From: Desertibaculum subflavum | GTDB taxonomy: Bacteria; Pseudomonadota; Alphaproteobacteria; Ferrovibrionales; Ferrovibrionaceae | Assembly: GCA_003576705.1 (NCBI GenBank) | Contig: QOZS01000011.1 | Coordinates: 1-64,000, forward strand | Length of the DNA: 64,000 nucleotides | Reading direction: 5' to 3' | Part shown: positions 43,180-53,538 of the stretch, piece by piece | Layout: every line of letters starts with the position of its first letter | Position numbering within the stretch: position 1 is the stretch's first letter | Notes under the pieces: generated by a model | Told to the model about the DNA's origin: nothing | The model's database searches: none | Seen by the model: the letters and a program-made list of their open reading frames with translations, nothing else | Position numbers and translations under genes: made by a program

Positions 43180-43859
43180 CAGGCGACCTGCCAGAGCACG
43201 AAAGCGGCCGCGGGCGCGACGAAGAGCAGGCTGTCGAGCCGGTCCAGCGCGCCGCCATGGCCCGGAATCAGCGTGCCGGAATCCTTGGCCCCGGCGCGCC
43301 GCTTCACATGGCTTTCGAACAGGTCGCCGGCCTGGCCGAGCAGGCCGATGCCGACGCCGGCGGCGATCAGCCGCAGATCCGCCCCCGGCACGACGAAGCT
43401 GCCGATCAGCCCGACCAGCGCCGCGCCGAAGGCGGCGCCGCCGAGGCCCGCCCAGGTCTTGTTCGGGCTGACCGCGGGCCAGAGCTTCGGCCCGCCGATC
43501 ATCCGACCGAACAGATAGGCGCCGGTATCCGAGGCCCAGACGGCGACGAACAGCCAGAGCGCGGCGATCCAGCCCGTCGCCTCGCGGAACCAGGCCAGCG
43601 CGAAGCAAGGCACCAGCACGTAGACGAGGCCGGCGACAATCCACACGGCGCCCTGGTCGCGGGTCAGCCGCCACCATTCGTGCAACATCAGGCAGGCGAA
43701 GGCCGCGACAAGGAGCTGGAAGACGAGCCCGCCCCACCACACCGCCGCGACGGCGAGCGGGATCAGGACGGCCGCGCTCGCGACCCTGAGGCCGATCCCG
43801 GCGAACACGGCGCTACTCGCCGGCCGCGCCGAAACGGCGTTCGCGCCGATGGAACTCAT
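43179..43859 (-). CDS. cdsA: Phosphatidate cytidylyltransferase
   Basis: The 226-aa membrane enzyme makes CDP-diacylglycerol. The C-terminal signature [11 protein letters not shown]...[38 protein letters not shown] is complete. The ATG at 43859 has GAGG six bases upstream and overlaps uppS by 47 bp; a GTG at 43808 just after the uppS stop is an alternative. Confidence 0.94.
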   Translation of the reverse strand: MSSIGANAVSARPASSAVFAGIGLRVASAAVLIPLAVAAVWWGGLVFQLLVAAFACLMLHEWWRLTRDQGAVWIVAGLVYVLVPCFALAWFREATGWIAALWLFVAVWASDTGAYLFGRMIGGPKLWPAVSPNKTWAGLGGAAFGAALVGLIGSFVVPGADLRLIAAGVGIGLLGQAGDLFESHVKRRAGAKDSGTLIPGHGGALDRLDSLLFVAPAAAFVLWQVA

Positions 43860-44547
43860 CGATCGCCTCTTCCAGCGCCTCGCGGCCGAAATCCGGCCAC
43901 AAGGTGGGCGTGAACAGAAACTCGGTATAGGCGGATTGCCAGAGCAGGAAGTTGGATAGCCGCTGCTCGCCCGAGGTGCGGATCAGCAGGTCCGGATTCG
44001 GAATCTCGTGCGTGTCGAGGAACCGCTCGAACATCGCCTCGTCGATCGCCGCCGGATCGAGCCGGCCGGACTTCGCCTCCTCGGCGAGGCGGCGCGCCGC
44101 GGCGACAATCTCCGCCTGACCGCCATAGTTGATCGCGATGATGAGCGTGAAGCGGGTATTGCCCGCCGTCATCTTCTCCGCATCGGTGATCAGCGCCACC
44201 ACGTCGGGCGCGAGCCTGGAGCGCTCGCCGATCACGCGCAGCCGGACGCCATTCGCATGCAGCTCGGCCAGCTCGCGGCGGAGATAGAGGCGGAGCAGGC
44301 CGAACAGGTCCTCGACCTCGGTCGGCGGCCGCTTCCAGTTCTCCGACGAGAAGGCATAGAGCGTGAGGTAGCGCACGCCGAGATCGCGGCAGGCATAGAG
44401 CGTGCGGCGCACCGCATCCGCCCCGGCGCGGTGGCCGGCCACGCGCGGCAGCCCGCGCGCCTTCGCCCACCTGCCGTTGCCGTCCATGATGATGGCGACA
44501 TGCACCGGCGGCGGCGGCTTCGCGGCGGCAAGCGGCTGCTGCAGCAT
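43813..44547 (-). CDS. uppS: Undecaprenyl diphosphate synthase (cis-prenyltransferase)
   Basis: The 244-aa enzyme shows [13 protein letters not shown] with the catalytic Asp, [15 protein letters not shown] and [18 protein letters not shown] with EF at the end. It makes the C55 carrier for peptidoglycan and other glycans. The ATG at 44547 is preferred, as upstream residues are not family-like. Confidence 0.96.
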   Translation of the reverse strand: MLQQPLAAAKPPPPVHVAIIMDGNGRWAKARGLPRVAGHRAGADAVRRTLYACRDLGVRYLTLYAFSSENWKRPPTEVEDLFGLLRLYLRRELAELHANGVRLRVIGERSRLAPDVVALITDAEKMTAGNTRFTLIIAINYGGQAEIVAAARRLAEEAKSGRLDPAAIDEAMFERFLDTHEIPNPDLLIRTSGEQRLSNFLLWQSAYTEFLFTPTLWPDFGREALEEAIDEFHRRERRFGAAGE

Positions 44548-44567
44548 GGCGCGCGCCTTAAGCCCCC

Positions 44568-45125
44568 TCACACATGCATGATCTCCTTCTGCTTCTGGGC
44601 GAGCAGTTCGTCGATCTTCTTGATGGCGTCGTCGGTCTGGGTCTGGGTCTCTTCCGACCACAGCTTGTGATCGTCCTCGGAGAGCTCGTGGTCGCGCTCC
44701 ATCTTCTTCAGCCTGTCCATTCCGTCGCGCCGCACGTTGCGCACCGCGACACGGGCATGCTCGGCATATTGCGCGGCGACCTTGGTGAGCTCCTGCCGGC
44801 GCTGCTGGTTCAGCTCCGGGATCGGGATGCGGAGCAGCGCGCCCTCGGTGATCGGGTTGAGGCCGAGATTGGAGCCGCGGATCGCCTTCTCCACCGCCTG
44901 CACGTTGCCGCGGTCCCAGACCTGGACCGACAGCATGCGCGGCTCCGGCACGTTGATCGAGGCGAGCTGGTTGAGCGGCATGTCGGAATCGTAGACATGC
45001 ACGGTGACGTGTTCGAGCAGGCTCGGGCTGGCACGGCCGGTGCGAAGCCCGCCCAGCTCGTGGCGGAACGCCTCCACCGCCTTCTGCATGCGCCGTTCGA
45101 TGTCGTCGATATCGAAGTCGGACAC
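44568..45125 (-). CDS. frr: Ribosome-recycling factor
   Basis: At 185 aa it has the exact family length. It includes [40 protein letters not shown], and the charged C-terminus. A GTG at 45125 behind AGGA is the start. It lies in the usual rpsB-tsf-pyrH-frr order. Confidence 0.97.
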   Translation of the reverse strand: MSDFDIDDIERRMQKAVEAFRHELGGLRTGRASPSLLEHVTVHVYDSDMPLNQLASINVPEPRMLSVQVWDRGNVQAVEKAIRGSNLGLNPITEGALLRIPIPELNQQRRQELTKVAAQYAEHARVAVRNVRRDGMDRLKKMERDHELSEDDHKLWSEETQTQTDDAIKKIDELLAQKQKEIMHV

Positions 45126-45163
45126 GGGTCCTGGGCCTCCCTGCCCCGATACTGCCTGGCTGC

Positions 45164-45883
45164 CTAGTCGCCTTCGATGATGGTCGCCTTCCCGGTCCCC
45201 GCCAGCACGGCGGCGAAGGCGCCGGGCTCGTGCAGCGAGAATACCAGGATCGGGATCTTGTTCTCCCGCGCGAGCGAGATCGCGGAAGCGTCCATCACCT
45301 TCAGGTCGTTGGAGAGTACGTCCATGTAGGTGAGTTTCTCGTAGCGTTTCGCCTTGGGGTCCTTCTTCGGGTCGGCGGTATAGACGCCGTCGACCTGGGT
45401 GCCCTTCAGCATGGCGTCGCAACCCATCTCCGCCGCGCGCAGCGCCGCCGCCGTGTCTGTGGTGAAGAACGGGTTGCCGGTGCCGGCGGCGAAGATCACC
45501 ACCCGGCCCTTCTCCAGGTGCCGCTGGGCCCGCCGGCGGATGTAAGGCTCGCAGACCGTCGACATCGGGATCGCCGACTGGACGCGGGTATGCACGCTCC
45601 GGGTCTCCAGGGCGTGCTGCATGGCGAGCGCGTTGATGACGGTGGCCAGCATGCCCATGTAATCGGCCGAGGCGCGGGCCATCCCCTCGGTCGCGCCGGC
45701 GACGCCGCGGAAGATGTTGCCGCCGCCCAGCACCAAGCAGACCTCGACGCCCATCTTCTGGACCTGCGCCACCTCGGCGGCGATGCGGTCCACGGTCTGG
45801 AAGTCGATGCCGTACTCGCCCTCGCCCATCAGCGCTTCGCCGGAGCATTTGAGCAGGACGCGGCGGTAGCGGGAGGCGGGCAT
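45164..45883 (-). CDS. pyrH: UMP kinase
   Basis: The 239-aa enzyme has [50 protein letters not shown] and [14 protein letters not shown], all typical of bacterial PyrH. It phosphorylates UMP to UDP. Confidence 0.97.
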   Translation of the reverse strand: MPASRYRRVLLKCSGEALMGEGEYGIDFQTVDRIAAEVAQVQKMGVEVCLVLGGGNIFRGVAGATEGMARASADYMGMLATVINALAMQHALETRSVHTRVQSAIPMSTVCEPYIRRRAQRHLEKGRVVIFAAGTGNPFFTTDTAAALRAAEMGCDAMLKGTQVDGVYTADPKKDPKAKRYEKLTYMDVLSNDLKVMDASAISLARENKIPILVFSLHEPGAFAAVLAGTGKATIIEGD

Positions 45884-45972
45884 GGCGCGACGATGGTTAT
45901 GGGCCGGATGTGGCGATTCGATGGCTTATAGCACTTAAGCCCCGGCGGGGGCAGCGCGGGCGGCCTTTAGCC

Positions 45973-46087
45973 TCCTCCCCCGGCGGCCGAGGGGGAGGAC
46001 TGAGGAGGGGGTTTCGGGGCAGCACGGTGGCTGCCGAAAAACACAAAGACCCCCACCCGACCTCCCCCGCCCTGCGGTCGGGGGAGG
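45973..46087. repeat. Pair of GC-rich palindromes between pyrH and tsf
   Basis: Two perfect 9-bp hairpins, tcctccccc/gggggagga (45973-45999) and cctcccccg/cgggggagg (46061-46087), lie with inverted-like flanks (gaggaggggg, ccccacccgacc) in the 215-bp pyrH-tsf gap. They look like copies of a dispersed intergenic palindromic repeat; a third of the same style lies between tsf and rpsB. Confidence 0.6.
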
Positions 46088-46098
46088 AGAGACAGAGC

Positions 46099-47022
46099 TC
46101 ACCCCGTGATCTTGGCGACCTCGGCGGCGAAATCCTCGGCCTGCTTCTCGATGCCCTCGCCGAGCTGGAAGCGGACGAAGCCGGCGATCTCCACCGGCGC
46201 GCCGACATCCGAGGCGGCGTTCTGCACCACCTTCGCCACCTTGGTCTCGTTGTCGATGATGAAGGTCTGCTCCAGCAGCACCACGTCCTCGTAGTACTTG
46301 CGGAGGCGGCCCTCGACCATCTTCTTCGCGATGTCCTCCGGCTTGCCGGTGGCCTTGGCCTGGTCGAGCAGCACAGCGCGCTCGCGCTCCACCGCCGCCG
46401 GATCGAGATCCGCGGTCGAGAGCGAGAGCGGCGCCGCGGCCGCGATATGCATGGCGATCTGCTTGCCCAGCGCCTCGAGCTTGCCCTTGTCGCCGGCCGA
46501 TTTCAGCGCCACCAGCACGCCGATCTTGCCGAGGCCCGGCGCCTGCGCCGAGTGGACATAGGCGGCGACCACGCCGGGATCGGCGCTCAGGGTCGCGACG
46601 CGGCGCAGGTTCATGTTCTCGCCGATCGTGGCGATGGCGTTGGTGATCTCCTCGCTCACGCTGCGGCCGGTGCCGGGATAGGCGGCCTTGCCGAGGGTGT
46701 CGACATCCTTGCCCGCCTGCACGGCGAGCTGGGCGGTGTTCTTCACCAGCTCCTGGAAGCCCGAATTGCGGGCGACGAAATCGGTCTCGGAATTGATCTC
46801 GACCACGGCGCCCTTGGCCCCAGAAACGGCGACGCCGACCAGGCCCTCGGAGGCGACGCGGCCCGCCTTCTTCGCCGCGCTGGCGAGGCCCTTCTTGCGC
46901 AGCCAGTCGACCGCCGCCTCCAGGTCGCCCGCCGTCTCGGCGAGCGCCTTCTTGCAATCCATCATGCCGGCGCCGGTCTTGGCGCGCAGGTCCTTCACCA
47001 GGGTGGCGGAAATCTCGCTCAT
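46099..47022 (-). CDS. tsf: Elongation factor Ts
   Basis: The 307-aa factor has [35 protein letters not shown] and [11 protein letters not shown]. It is the nucleotide-exchange factor of EF-Tu. The ATG at 47022 begins MSEISATL. Confidence 0.97.
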   Translation of the reverse strand: MSEISATLVKDLRAKTGAGMMDCKKALAETAGDLEAAVDWLRKKGLASAAKKAGRVASEGLVGVAVSGAKGAVVEINSETDFVARNSGFQELVKNTAQLAVQAGKDVDTLGKAAYPGTGRSVSEEITNAIATIGENMNLRRVATLSADPGVVAAYVHSAQAPGLGKIGVLVALKSAGDKGKLEALGKQIAMHIAAAAPLSLSTADLDPAAVERERAVLLDQAKATGKPEDIAKKMVEGRLRKYYEDVVLLEQTFIIDNETKVAKVVQNAASDVGAPVEIAGFVRFQLGEGIEKQAEDFAAEVAKITG

Positions 47023-47059
47023 CTCAGTCGCTCCAATGAGGGGGCTCCACAAAGAAGCC

Positions 47060-47094
47060 CCCTCCCCCGTGCCGCGCAGCGGTGCGGGGGAGGG
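47060..47094. repeat. GC-rich palindrome between tsf and rpsB
   Basis: ccctcccccg/cgggggaggg is a perfect 10-bp stem, with a nested ccgc/gcgg stem in the loop. It is the same type as the elements between pyrH and tsf. It may act as an intercistronic attenuator or be a selfish repeat. Confidence 0.6.
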
Positions 47095-47147
47095 TTGGGG
47101 TGGGGGCGCCGCATCCGTTCAGGATGCGGCGAAGCGCGTCGCCGCGA

Positions 47148-47945
47148 TTACTCTGCCGGCGCCGCAGCCGGCTGTTCCTCGGCGGCCGGCGCCGCTTGCG
47201 GCACCTCGTCCTCGGTCACTTCCTCGATGGCGCCGATATCAGCGCCGGAGGCATGCATCTCCGCCTTGATGCCGTCCAGCACGGCGCGGGCGAACAGGTC
47301 GCAATACATGTGGATGGCGCGCAGCGCGTCGTCGTTGCCCGGCACCGGGAAGGTGATGCCTTCCGGGTTCGAGTTCGAATCCAGGATCGCCACCACCGGG
47401 ATGCCGAGCTTGCGCGCCTCGGCGACGGCGATGTCCTCCTTGTTGGTGTCGATCACCACCAGGATGTCGGGCAGGCCGCCCATGTCCTTGATGCCGCCGA
47501 GCGCCCGGTCGAGCTTGTCGCGCTCGCGGGTCAGCGACAGCTGCTCGCGCTTGGTCAGGCCGCGGATCTCGCCCTTCAGCATCTCGTCCAGCTCGCGCAG
47601 GCGCTTGATCGAATGCGAGACGGTCTTCCAGTTGGTCAGCATGCCGCCGAGCCAGCGGTGATTGACGAAATACTGGCCGCAGCGCGACGCCGCATCCGCC
47701 ACCGCGTCCGAAGCCTGGCGCTTGGTGCCGACGAACAGCACGCGACCGCCGCCGGCCACCGTGTCGCGCACGGCTTCCAGCGCGCGGTGCAGCATCGGCA
47801 CGGTCTGCTGCAGGTCGATGATGTGGATGCGGTTCCGCTCGCCGTAGAGATACGGCGACATGCGCGGGTTCCAGCGGTGGGTCTGGTGGCCGAAATGCAC
47901 GCCAGCCTCGATCAGCTGACGCATGGTGAACGACGGCATCGCCAT
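47148..47945 (-). CDS. rpsB: 30S ribosomal protein S2
   Basis: The 265-aa protein shows [34 protein letters not shown] and [13 protein letters not shown], with an Ala/Glu-rich acidic tail common in Alphaproteobacteria. GGAG seven bases before the ATG at 47945 decides the start. Confidence 0.97.
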   Translation of the reverse strand: MAMPSFTMRQLIEAGVHFGHQTHRWNPRMSPYLYGERNRIHIIDLQQTVPMLHRALEAVRDTVAGGGRVLFVGTKRQASDAVADAASRCGQYFVNHRWLGGMLTNWKTVSHSIKRLRELDEMLKGEIRGLTKREQLSLTRERDKLDRALGGIKDMGGLPDILVVIDTNKEDIAVAEARKLGIPVVAILDSNSNPEGITFPVPGNDDALRAIHMYCDLFARAVLDGIKAEMHASGADIGAIEEVTEDEVPQAAPAAEEQPAAAPAE

Positions 47946-48170
47946 CGGTGTGCTCCTTCTCCGGTTGGTCCGCCGCGGGCGCCGCCTTCCTGAGAAGGCA
48001 CCGGAGCGACCGGAGGGGCTTTCAATCCACCGGCCGCAAGCCCGCGTGTGGGGTTTGGGTGGCGGGGGTTTAGCGGAGGGCGGCGCGGAAGGCAAGGCGC
48101 GATCCCGGCGGGGATCGGCACCTACAAATTTTCGTTGCACAAATTCTGTTGAGCAACCACTATGCAGTTG

Positions 48171-48186
48171 ATGTGAAATCTCACAT
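48171..48186. promoter_or_regulatory. Palindromic operator candidate of the toxin-antitoxin pair
   Basis: atgtga-aatc-tcacat is a perfect 6-bp inverted repeat ending nine bases before the toxin ATG, in an A/T-rich stretch with TTGCAC at 48136-48141 as a possible -35. Antitoxins of this family usually repress their own promoter at such sites. Confidence 0.5.
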
Positions 48187-48194
48187 ATGGCGGC

Positions 48195-48563
48195 ATGGTG
48201 TCTGAACACGAGCCCAGGCCACTCTACTGGCGTGGAAATGCGCAGGCCGCGTTCAAGGCGTTCCCTCCGGCCGTCCAGCGCGAGATGGGCTATGGCCTGT
48301 TCCTCGCACAGATGGGCGAACGGCATCCTGGTCTGGCCAAGACGCTTGCAGGCTTCGGCGGTGGGGCGGTGATCGAGCTGCGGCAGAGCCGCGACGGAAA
48401 TGCCTTTCGAGCTGTCTATTCGGTCCGATTTGCCGACGCTGTCTACGTCCTGCATGCCTTCCAGAAGAAGTCGAAATCGGGGATCGCAACGCCCCGTACC
48501 GAGATCGAAACCGTCCGCCGCCGATTGGCTGAGCTGATTTCAGAAAGGGAGCGCCACCGATGA
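48195..48563 (+). CDS. RelE/HigB-like (Gp49-type) toxin
   Basis: The 122-aa protein has [15 protein letters not shown] and the core [39 protein letters not shown], followed by [12 protein letters not shown], characteristic of the phage-derived Gp49/HigB toxin family (ribosome-dependent mRNA endonucleases). Toxin-first order and the 4-bp overlap with the antitoxin fit higBA. Confidence 0.88.
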   Translation: MVSEHEPRPLYWRGNAQAAFKAFPPAVQREMGYGLFLAQMGERHPGLAKTLAGFGGGAVIELRQSRDGNAFRAVYSVRFADAVYVLHAFQKKSKSGIATPRTEIETVRRRLAELISERERHR

Positions 48564-48913
48564 CCCGGCGAACTAGTGCAAGGGATCACGCCAAAGACCC
48601 TGATCGCAACGTGTGGCTGGCTCTCGGCATGCCCGACGCGGAGGAGCATTACCTCAAGGCCGAGCTGGTTCTCCGGCTCGCTCGTGCGATCCGAGCCGCT
48701 GGTCTGACGCAACGCACGGCGGCGAAGCGCGTGGGTACGACGCAGCCGGAGCTGTCGAAGATTTTGAACGGCCGTTTCTCAGAAGTGTCGCTCGAACGGC
48801 TGATGCGTTTCCTCACTGCGCTCGGCCATCGCATCGAAATTCGTATCGCCGCAGCGAAGGAGAACGAAGCAGGCGACGTTGTCGTCAGCGACGTGCCGCG
48901 ACGCGCAGCGTAG
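48560..48913 (+). CDS. XRE-family antitoxin (HigA-like)
   Basis: The 117-aa protein has a helix-turn-helix (GLTQRTAAKRVGTTQPELSK then ILNGRFSEVSLERLMRFLTALG) ending in a HRIEIRI strand, the usual partner of Gp49-like toxins. It neutralises the toxin and probably represses the operon. ATGA overlap with the toxin. Confidence 0.88.
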   Translation: MTRRTSARDHAKDPDRNVWLALGMPDAEEHYLKAELVLRLARAIRAAGLTQRTAAKRVGTTQPELSKILNGRFSEVSLERLMRFLTALGHRIEIRIAAAKENEAGDVVVSDVPRRAA

Positions 48914-48942
48914 TGCCTGAATACCGGGCAAACACAGGGCGC

Positions 48943-49266
48943 ATGATTCGATTTGCATTCATAGGGCCGAGGCCGGAGCCGTACCCCGACGCGCTCGCCC
49001 GTATCGACAAATGGCCTGCGCCAGGGCCAATGGCACGGCCGCGAGTGCTGGTGCTTGAACCCGAGGAATCCAGTGGCGGCGTATTGGTCTATCGCTATGC
49101 GGCGGACGGCGAGTTCGCTGGCGACGACTGGTATTTGTCAATCGAGGACGCCCAGGCAGCAACCAGACAGGAGTTCGGTGGCAATCTGGGAGAGTGGCAG
49201 GATTACGCTGGAAGCGATTTAAACGGAGCTATCGCCCACGCGCTCGCCGCGGCACGCACCGCCTGA
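48943..49266 (+). CDS. Hypothetical protein (107 aa) downstream of the toxin-antitoxin pair
   Basis: An ATG at 48943 opens a 107-aa frame (MIRFAFIGPRPEPYPDALAR, with VLVLEPEESSGGVLVYRYA and GDDWYLSIEDAQAATRQEFG). The SIEDA...EFG stretch resembles small cytosolic proteins of unknown function. It is 29 bp after the antitoxin. I do not recognise a function. Confidence 0.6.
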   Translation: MIRFAFIGPRPEPYPDALARIDKWPAPGPMARPRVLVLEPEESSGGVLVYRYAADGEFAGDDWYLSIEDAQAATRQEFGGNLGEWQDYAGSDLNGAIAHALAAARTA

Positions 49267-49331
49267 TGCCGACGACATCGAAACGTTAAGAAGAAGCCAG
49301 CGCACGGAAATTTGGTCGCTGAAGCGCGCCG

Positions 49332-50006
49332 CTATCGCGCCGGCACCCTATACGGCCGGAACGCCCAGCTGGTCGGCTCGGTGATCGCGAGGTGCACGTG
49401 TTCCAGCGCGCGGTACCGGCCCGCCATCTGGGTCACCGCGTCGAGATCGGACCAGAGCTTCTGCGCCTCGTCGTAGAAGGGCTGCGCCTCCGCGGTCTTC
49501 TTGTGCGAGAGCAGGACCGACCATTTCATGTAGAGCGCCAGCGCCAAGGTGCGCCGGGTCGGCGCCGCGTCGTCGATGGTCAGCGCCTCGCGCGCCACCT
49601 CGATGGCGCGGTCGTAGTCGGCGAAGGTGAGCAGCAGCTCGCTCGCCCACTTGGCGCGCGCCGTGGCGTTGCTCGGGTCCAGCGCGATCTGGCGATCGAA
49701 GTGGTTCTCGGCAGGGCCGCGCTCGAACCGGCTCACGTGATAGAGGCGGAGCGCGTCGCTCGCGCGTGCGGCGGCGCCGGCATCGTTGGGAAATTCGTCG
49801 AGGATGCGGCGATGGATCGCCGCGGCGGCATCCGGGTCGCCGGCCTTGAGCTCGGCCTGGGCCTGTTCGGCGAGCTGCTTCGCCGTCTCCGGGCCCGGTC
49901 GGGTCAACGCGGCCATGTCGGCCGCCGAAAGAACCTGTGGCGCAAACACCAGCCCCGCCGCACCAGCCGTCAGACACAGGGCCGATACCATCACCGCGAC
50001 GCGCAT
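49332..50006 (-). CDS. TPR-type exported protein (paralogue A)
   Basis: The 224-aa protein has a signal or anchor segment (VMVSALCLTAGAAGLVFA) and TPR-like helices with DPDAAAAIHRRILDEFPNDAGAAARASDALRLYH and HFDRQIALDPSNATARAKWASELL. Its last ~120 residues match the end of the protein at 50630 (TRRTLALALYMKWSVL against ARRTLALALYLKWAEL). ATG at 50006 with AGGGG. Probably periplasmic scaffolding. Confidence 0.7.
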   Translation of the reverse strand: MRVAVMVSALCLTAGAAGLVFAPQVLSAADMAALTRPGPETAKQLAEQAQAELKAGDPDAAAAIHRRILDEFPNDAGAAARASDALRLYHVSRFERGPAENHFDRQIALDPSNATARAKWASELLLTFADYDRAIEVAREALTIDDAAPTRRTLALALYMKWSVLLSHKKTAEAQPFYDEAQKLWSDLDAVTQMAGRYRALEHVHLAITEPTSWAFRPYRVPAR

Positions 50007-50160
50007 TCTGCGAACCCCTACCGCTCGGCGCCGGTCCTTTTCTCCGGCCGCCCGTGCCCAGATTGCGGCAAAAAGTCTCAACCTTTCGTGTATTTGCGGG
50101 CGTTTTGCCCACCAGCCCCGCGCAATTTTTTGTAATGCGCGGGGCTTACGAATCTTGCCG

Positions 50161-50505
50161 CTAGCGGCCGATCGGAATCACCACGCTGATCACCGGCGGG
50201 CCGACATAGACCGGCCGCGGCGGAGGCGGCGGCGGATAATAGGCGACGACCGGCGCCGGGTAGTAATAGGCATGCGCCAGCGGGCGGCACTTCACCTCTT
50301 CCTTGTAGCCGCCATGGCCATTCCACTTGCGCTCCACCTTGCAGGCGCCGTCGTAGAACACCTGCTTGCCGCCGTGATCGTGGTGATGCCGGTGATGACG
50401 TCCGCGATCACCGTCGGCCAGTGCCGGTGCGGCGGCGAGCATCAGGCCGCCGGCGAGGGCGGCCAGAAGAGCGGTGCTGCGGGTCGGCTTCGACAGACGG
50501 AACAT
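50161..50505 (-). CDS. Small exported His- and Pro-rich protein
   Basis: The 114-aa product has a signal peptide (TALLAALAGGLMLAAAPALA), then a His cluster (GRHHRHHHDHGG), a GACKVERKWNGHGGYKEEVKC pair of Cys and a Pro/Tyr tail (YYPPPPPPRPVYVGPP). Possibly a metal-binding or surface-associated protein; no family certainty. The start at 50505 is chosen over 50568 for its signal peptide. Confidence 0.65.
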   Translation of the reverse strand: MFRLSKPTRSTALLAALAGGLMLAAAPALADGDRGRHHRHHHDHGGKQVFYDGACKVERKWNGHGGYKEEVKCRPLAHAYYYPAPVVAYYPPPPPPRPVYVGPPVISVVIPIGR

Positions 50506-50629
50506 GGATCGCACTCCCCGGCGGGAATCGCCGTTGAGCTGAATCCCACCCGCCGAGCAGGGCGGCATTGTGGCGCGATTGCGCCCGGATTTCGGGCTGA
50601 AAGCCTACGTCGCCCCTGCGGGGGAGCCT

Positions 50630-51763
50630 TTACCGCCTGCCGCCGGCGCGGACCCAGAGGGAATCGCCCTGCGGCGCCGTCTGGTTCTGCGGCCGCGCGC
50701 CGGAAGCGAGTGCCACGGCGATCGGGGCCAGCATGCGGTTCTCGCGGCCGATCTGCGCCGCCACGCGCGTATCGGGCATCAGCCGGCGCGCCTCTTCCAG
50801 GTTGAATTGCGGCTCGGCCTGGCGCCGCTCCTCCGGCGGCAGCTCGGCCCATTTCAGATACAGCGCCAGCGCGAGCGTGCGGCGCGCCTGCGGATAGTCC
50901 ATGCGCACCAGCGCCTGGCGGGCGCGGCCGATCGCGGCTTCCGCGTCGCCGAACTGGTACAACAGCTCGTGCGCCCAATTGCCGTGCGGCCAGGGATTGC
51001 CGGGCTCGAGCTCGGCCTGCTGGCGGTAATAGCCTTCGGCCTTGTCCTTCTCGCCGCGGCGCGCGTGATAGGCACGCAGGTTCGAGGAGGCGGCGGCGAC
51101 GGCGGAGGGATCGTCGCCGAACTGATCGATCACCCGGCGATAGAGCGCCGCCGCCTGATCGTGCTGGCCTTCCCGCTCGTGGATGGCGGCGCGGTTGGTC
51201 AAGAGCCAGGGACGGTCGTAGCCCAGCGCCTCGGCGCTGGCGAGATCCGCCTTGGCCAGCGCGATGCGGTCGGTCGCCGTGTAGAGATGGGCGCGCAGCA
51301 CATAGGCGCGGGCCAGCTTGGGATCGAGGGCGAGCGCGCGGGTGATGGTGTGCTCGGCCCGGATCGCCGCATCGCGGCTGTAGCCGCCCGCCCCCTGCCC
51401 CATCATCAGCTGCCAGCGGGCCTGCACGACCAGGGTCAGCGGCTCGTCCGGATCGGCGGTGCTGGCGGCGCGCAGCTTGATGCGGGCCTGGTCCAGCAAG
51501 GGCTTGCGGCCATGCGCGTCGTCCAGGATGTCATTGGCCTCCATGGCGAGCGCGGCGGCGCGCTCGGCCGGCGTGCGCGGCCCGGCCGGGACGTGCGACC
51601 CGGCCGGCGTCTCCGGCGCCTGCGCCTCGAACCCCGGATAGACCGGATTGCCGGGGAAGCCGACGGGGGCGACGGCTTCGGTCGGCTTCGCGGTCAGCAT
51701 GGCGGCCGCGAGCCCGAAGGCCGCGCCACCCAGGCAGGCCACCAACGCGATCAGCCCCTGCAT
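50630..51763 (-). CDS. TPR-repeat membrane-anchored protein (paralogue B)
   Basis: The 377-aa protein has an N-terminal helix (MQGLIALVACLGGAAFGLAAAML), a linker and TPR-like repeats from about 60 to 340 (e.g. AEHTITRALALDPKLARAYVLRA, AALYRRVIDQFGDD, QQAELEPGNPWPHGNWAHELLY). It is a longer relative of the protein at 49332. GGAGGG five bases before the ATG at 51763 sets the start. Function unknown. Confidence 0.72.
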   Translation of the reverse strand: MQGLIALVACLGGAAFGLAAAMLTAKPTEAVAPVGFPGNPVYPGFEAQAPETPAGSHVPAGPRTPAERAAALAMEANDILDDAHGRKPLLDQARIKLRAASTADPDEPLTLVVQARWQLMMGQGAGGYSRDAAIRAEHTITRALALDPKLARAYVLRAHLYTATDRIALAKADLASAEALGYDRPWLLTNRAAIHEREGQHDQAAALYRRVIDQFGDDPSAVAAASSNLRAYHARRGEKDKAEGYYRQQAELEPGNPWPHGNWAHELLYQFGDAEAAIGRARQALVRMDYPQARRTLALALYLKWAELPPEERRQAEPQFNLEEARRLMPDTRVAAQIGRENRMLAPIAVALASGARPQNQTAPQGDSLWVRAGGRR

Positions 51764-51769
51764 CCACAC

Positions 51770-52236
51770 CCTCCTCGGCCGGAAACGCCGCCGATACGAG
51801 CTAAGCTTGCGAGGGGCTCGGTTCAGCCTTCGTTTACATTCGATAAAGCTTTAGCCAATTCGGATGTATCGGCCGTTCGAACAGAATTGCTCCGTATGGA
51901 AAATTTGACGCCCTACCCTTCGTCGAAACTGGCTTCGGCGATGTAGATTCGGGGGCCAATCAGGAATCGCCGACGAAACGGGTCAGAGATTGGCCGTTTT
52001 CAATGGGTTATATTTTGTACATAAAGTGCGTAATCAGTACCAAATCGAACCTCAATTCGCTGTTTTTGATCCGATTGATTCCCATTGGTCCGATTTGGTT
52101 CCTTTCGGCACCTCGGCGGATAATCCCGGCCGGGGGCAGCGGCCATCTTGTATGTGGATTGAATGACAGCCGGTGTGACGGGCCGCCGGCCCATCCCCGA
52201 TCCGTAACAAATTTAGGCCACGGGTTGCAGCCGCGA
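51770..52236. other. 467-bp A/T-rich intergenic region, possible RNA element
   Basis: No credible gene. Base composition drops well below the genome around 51985-52110, and accaaatcg (52039-52047) is exactly complementary to cgatttggt (52091-52099), with inner repeats of gattgatt/aatcgg type. It separates paralogue B from the stop of purA. It may hold a promoter for paralogue B, a small RNA, or the scar of an insertion. Confidence 0.35.
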
Positions 52237-53529
<1,293 letters not shown>

Positions 53530-53538
53530 CGGACTTCC

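Noticed and set aside
52000..52194. 64-codon frame in the A/T-rich gap before purA
   Set aside because: No ribosome-binding site, no coding bias and no recognisable sequence.
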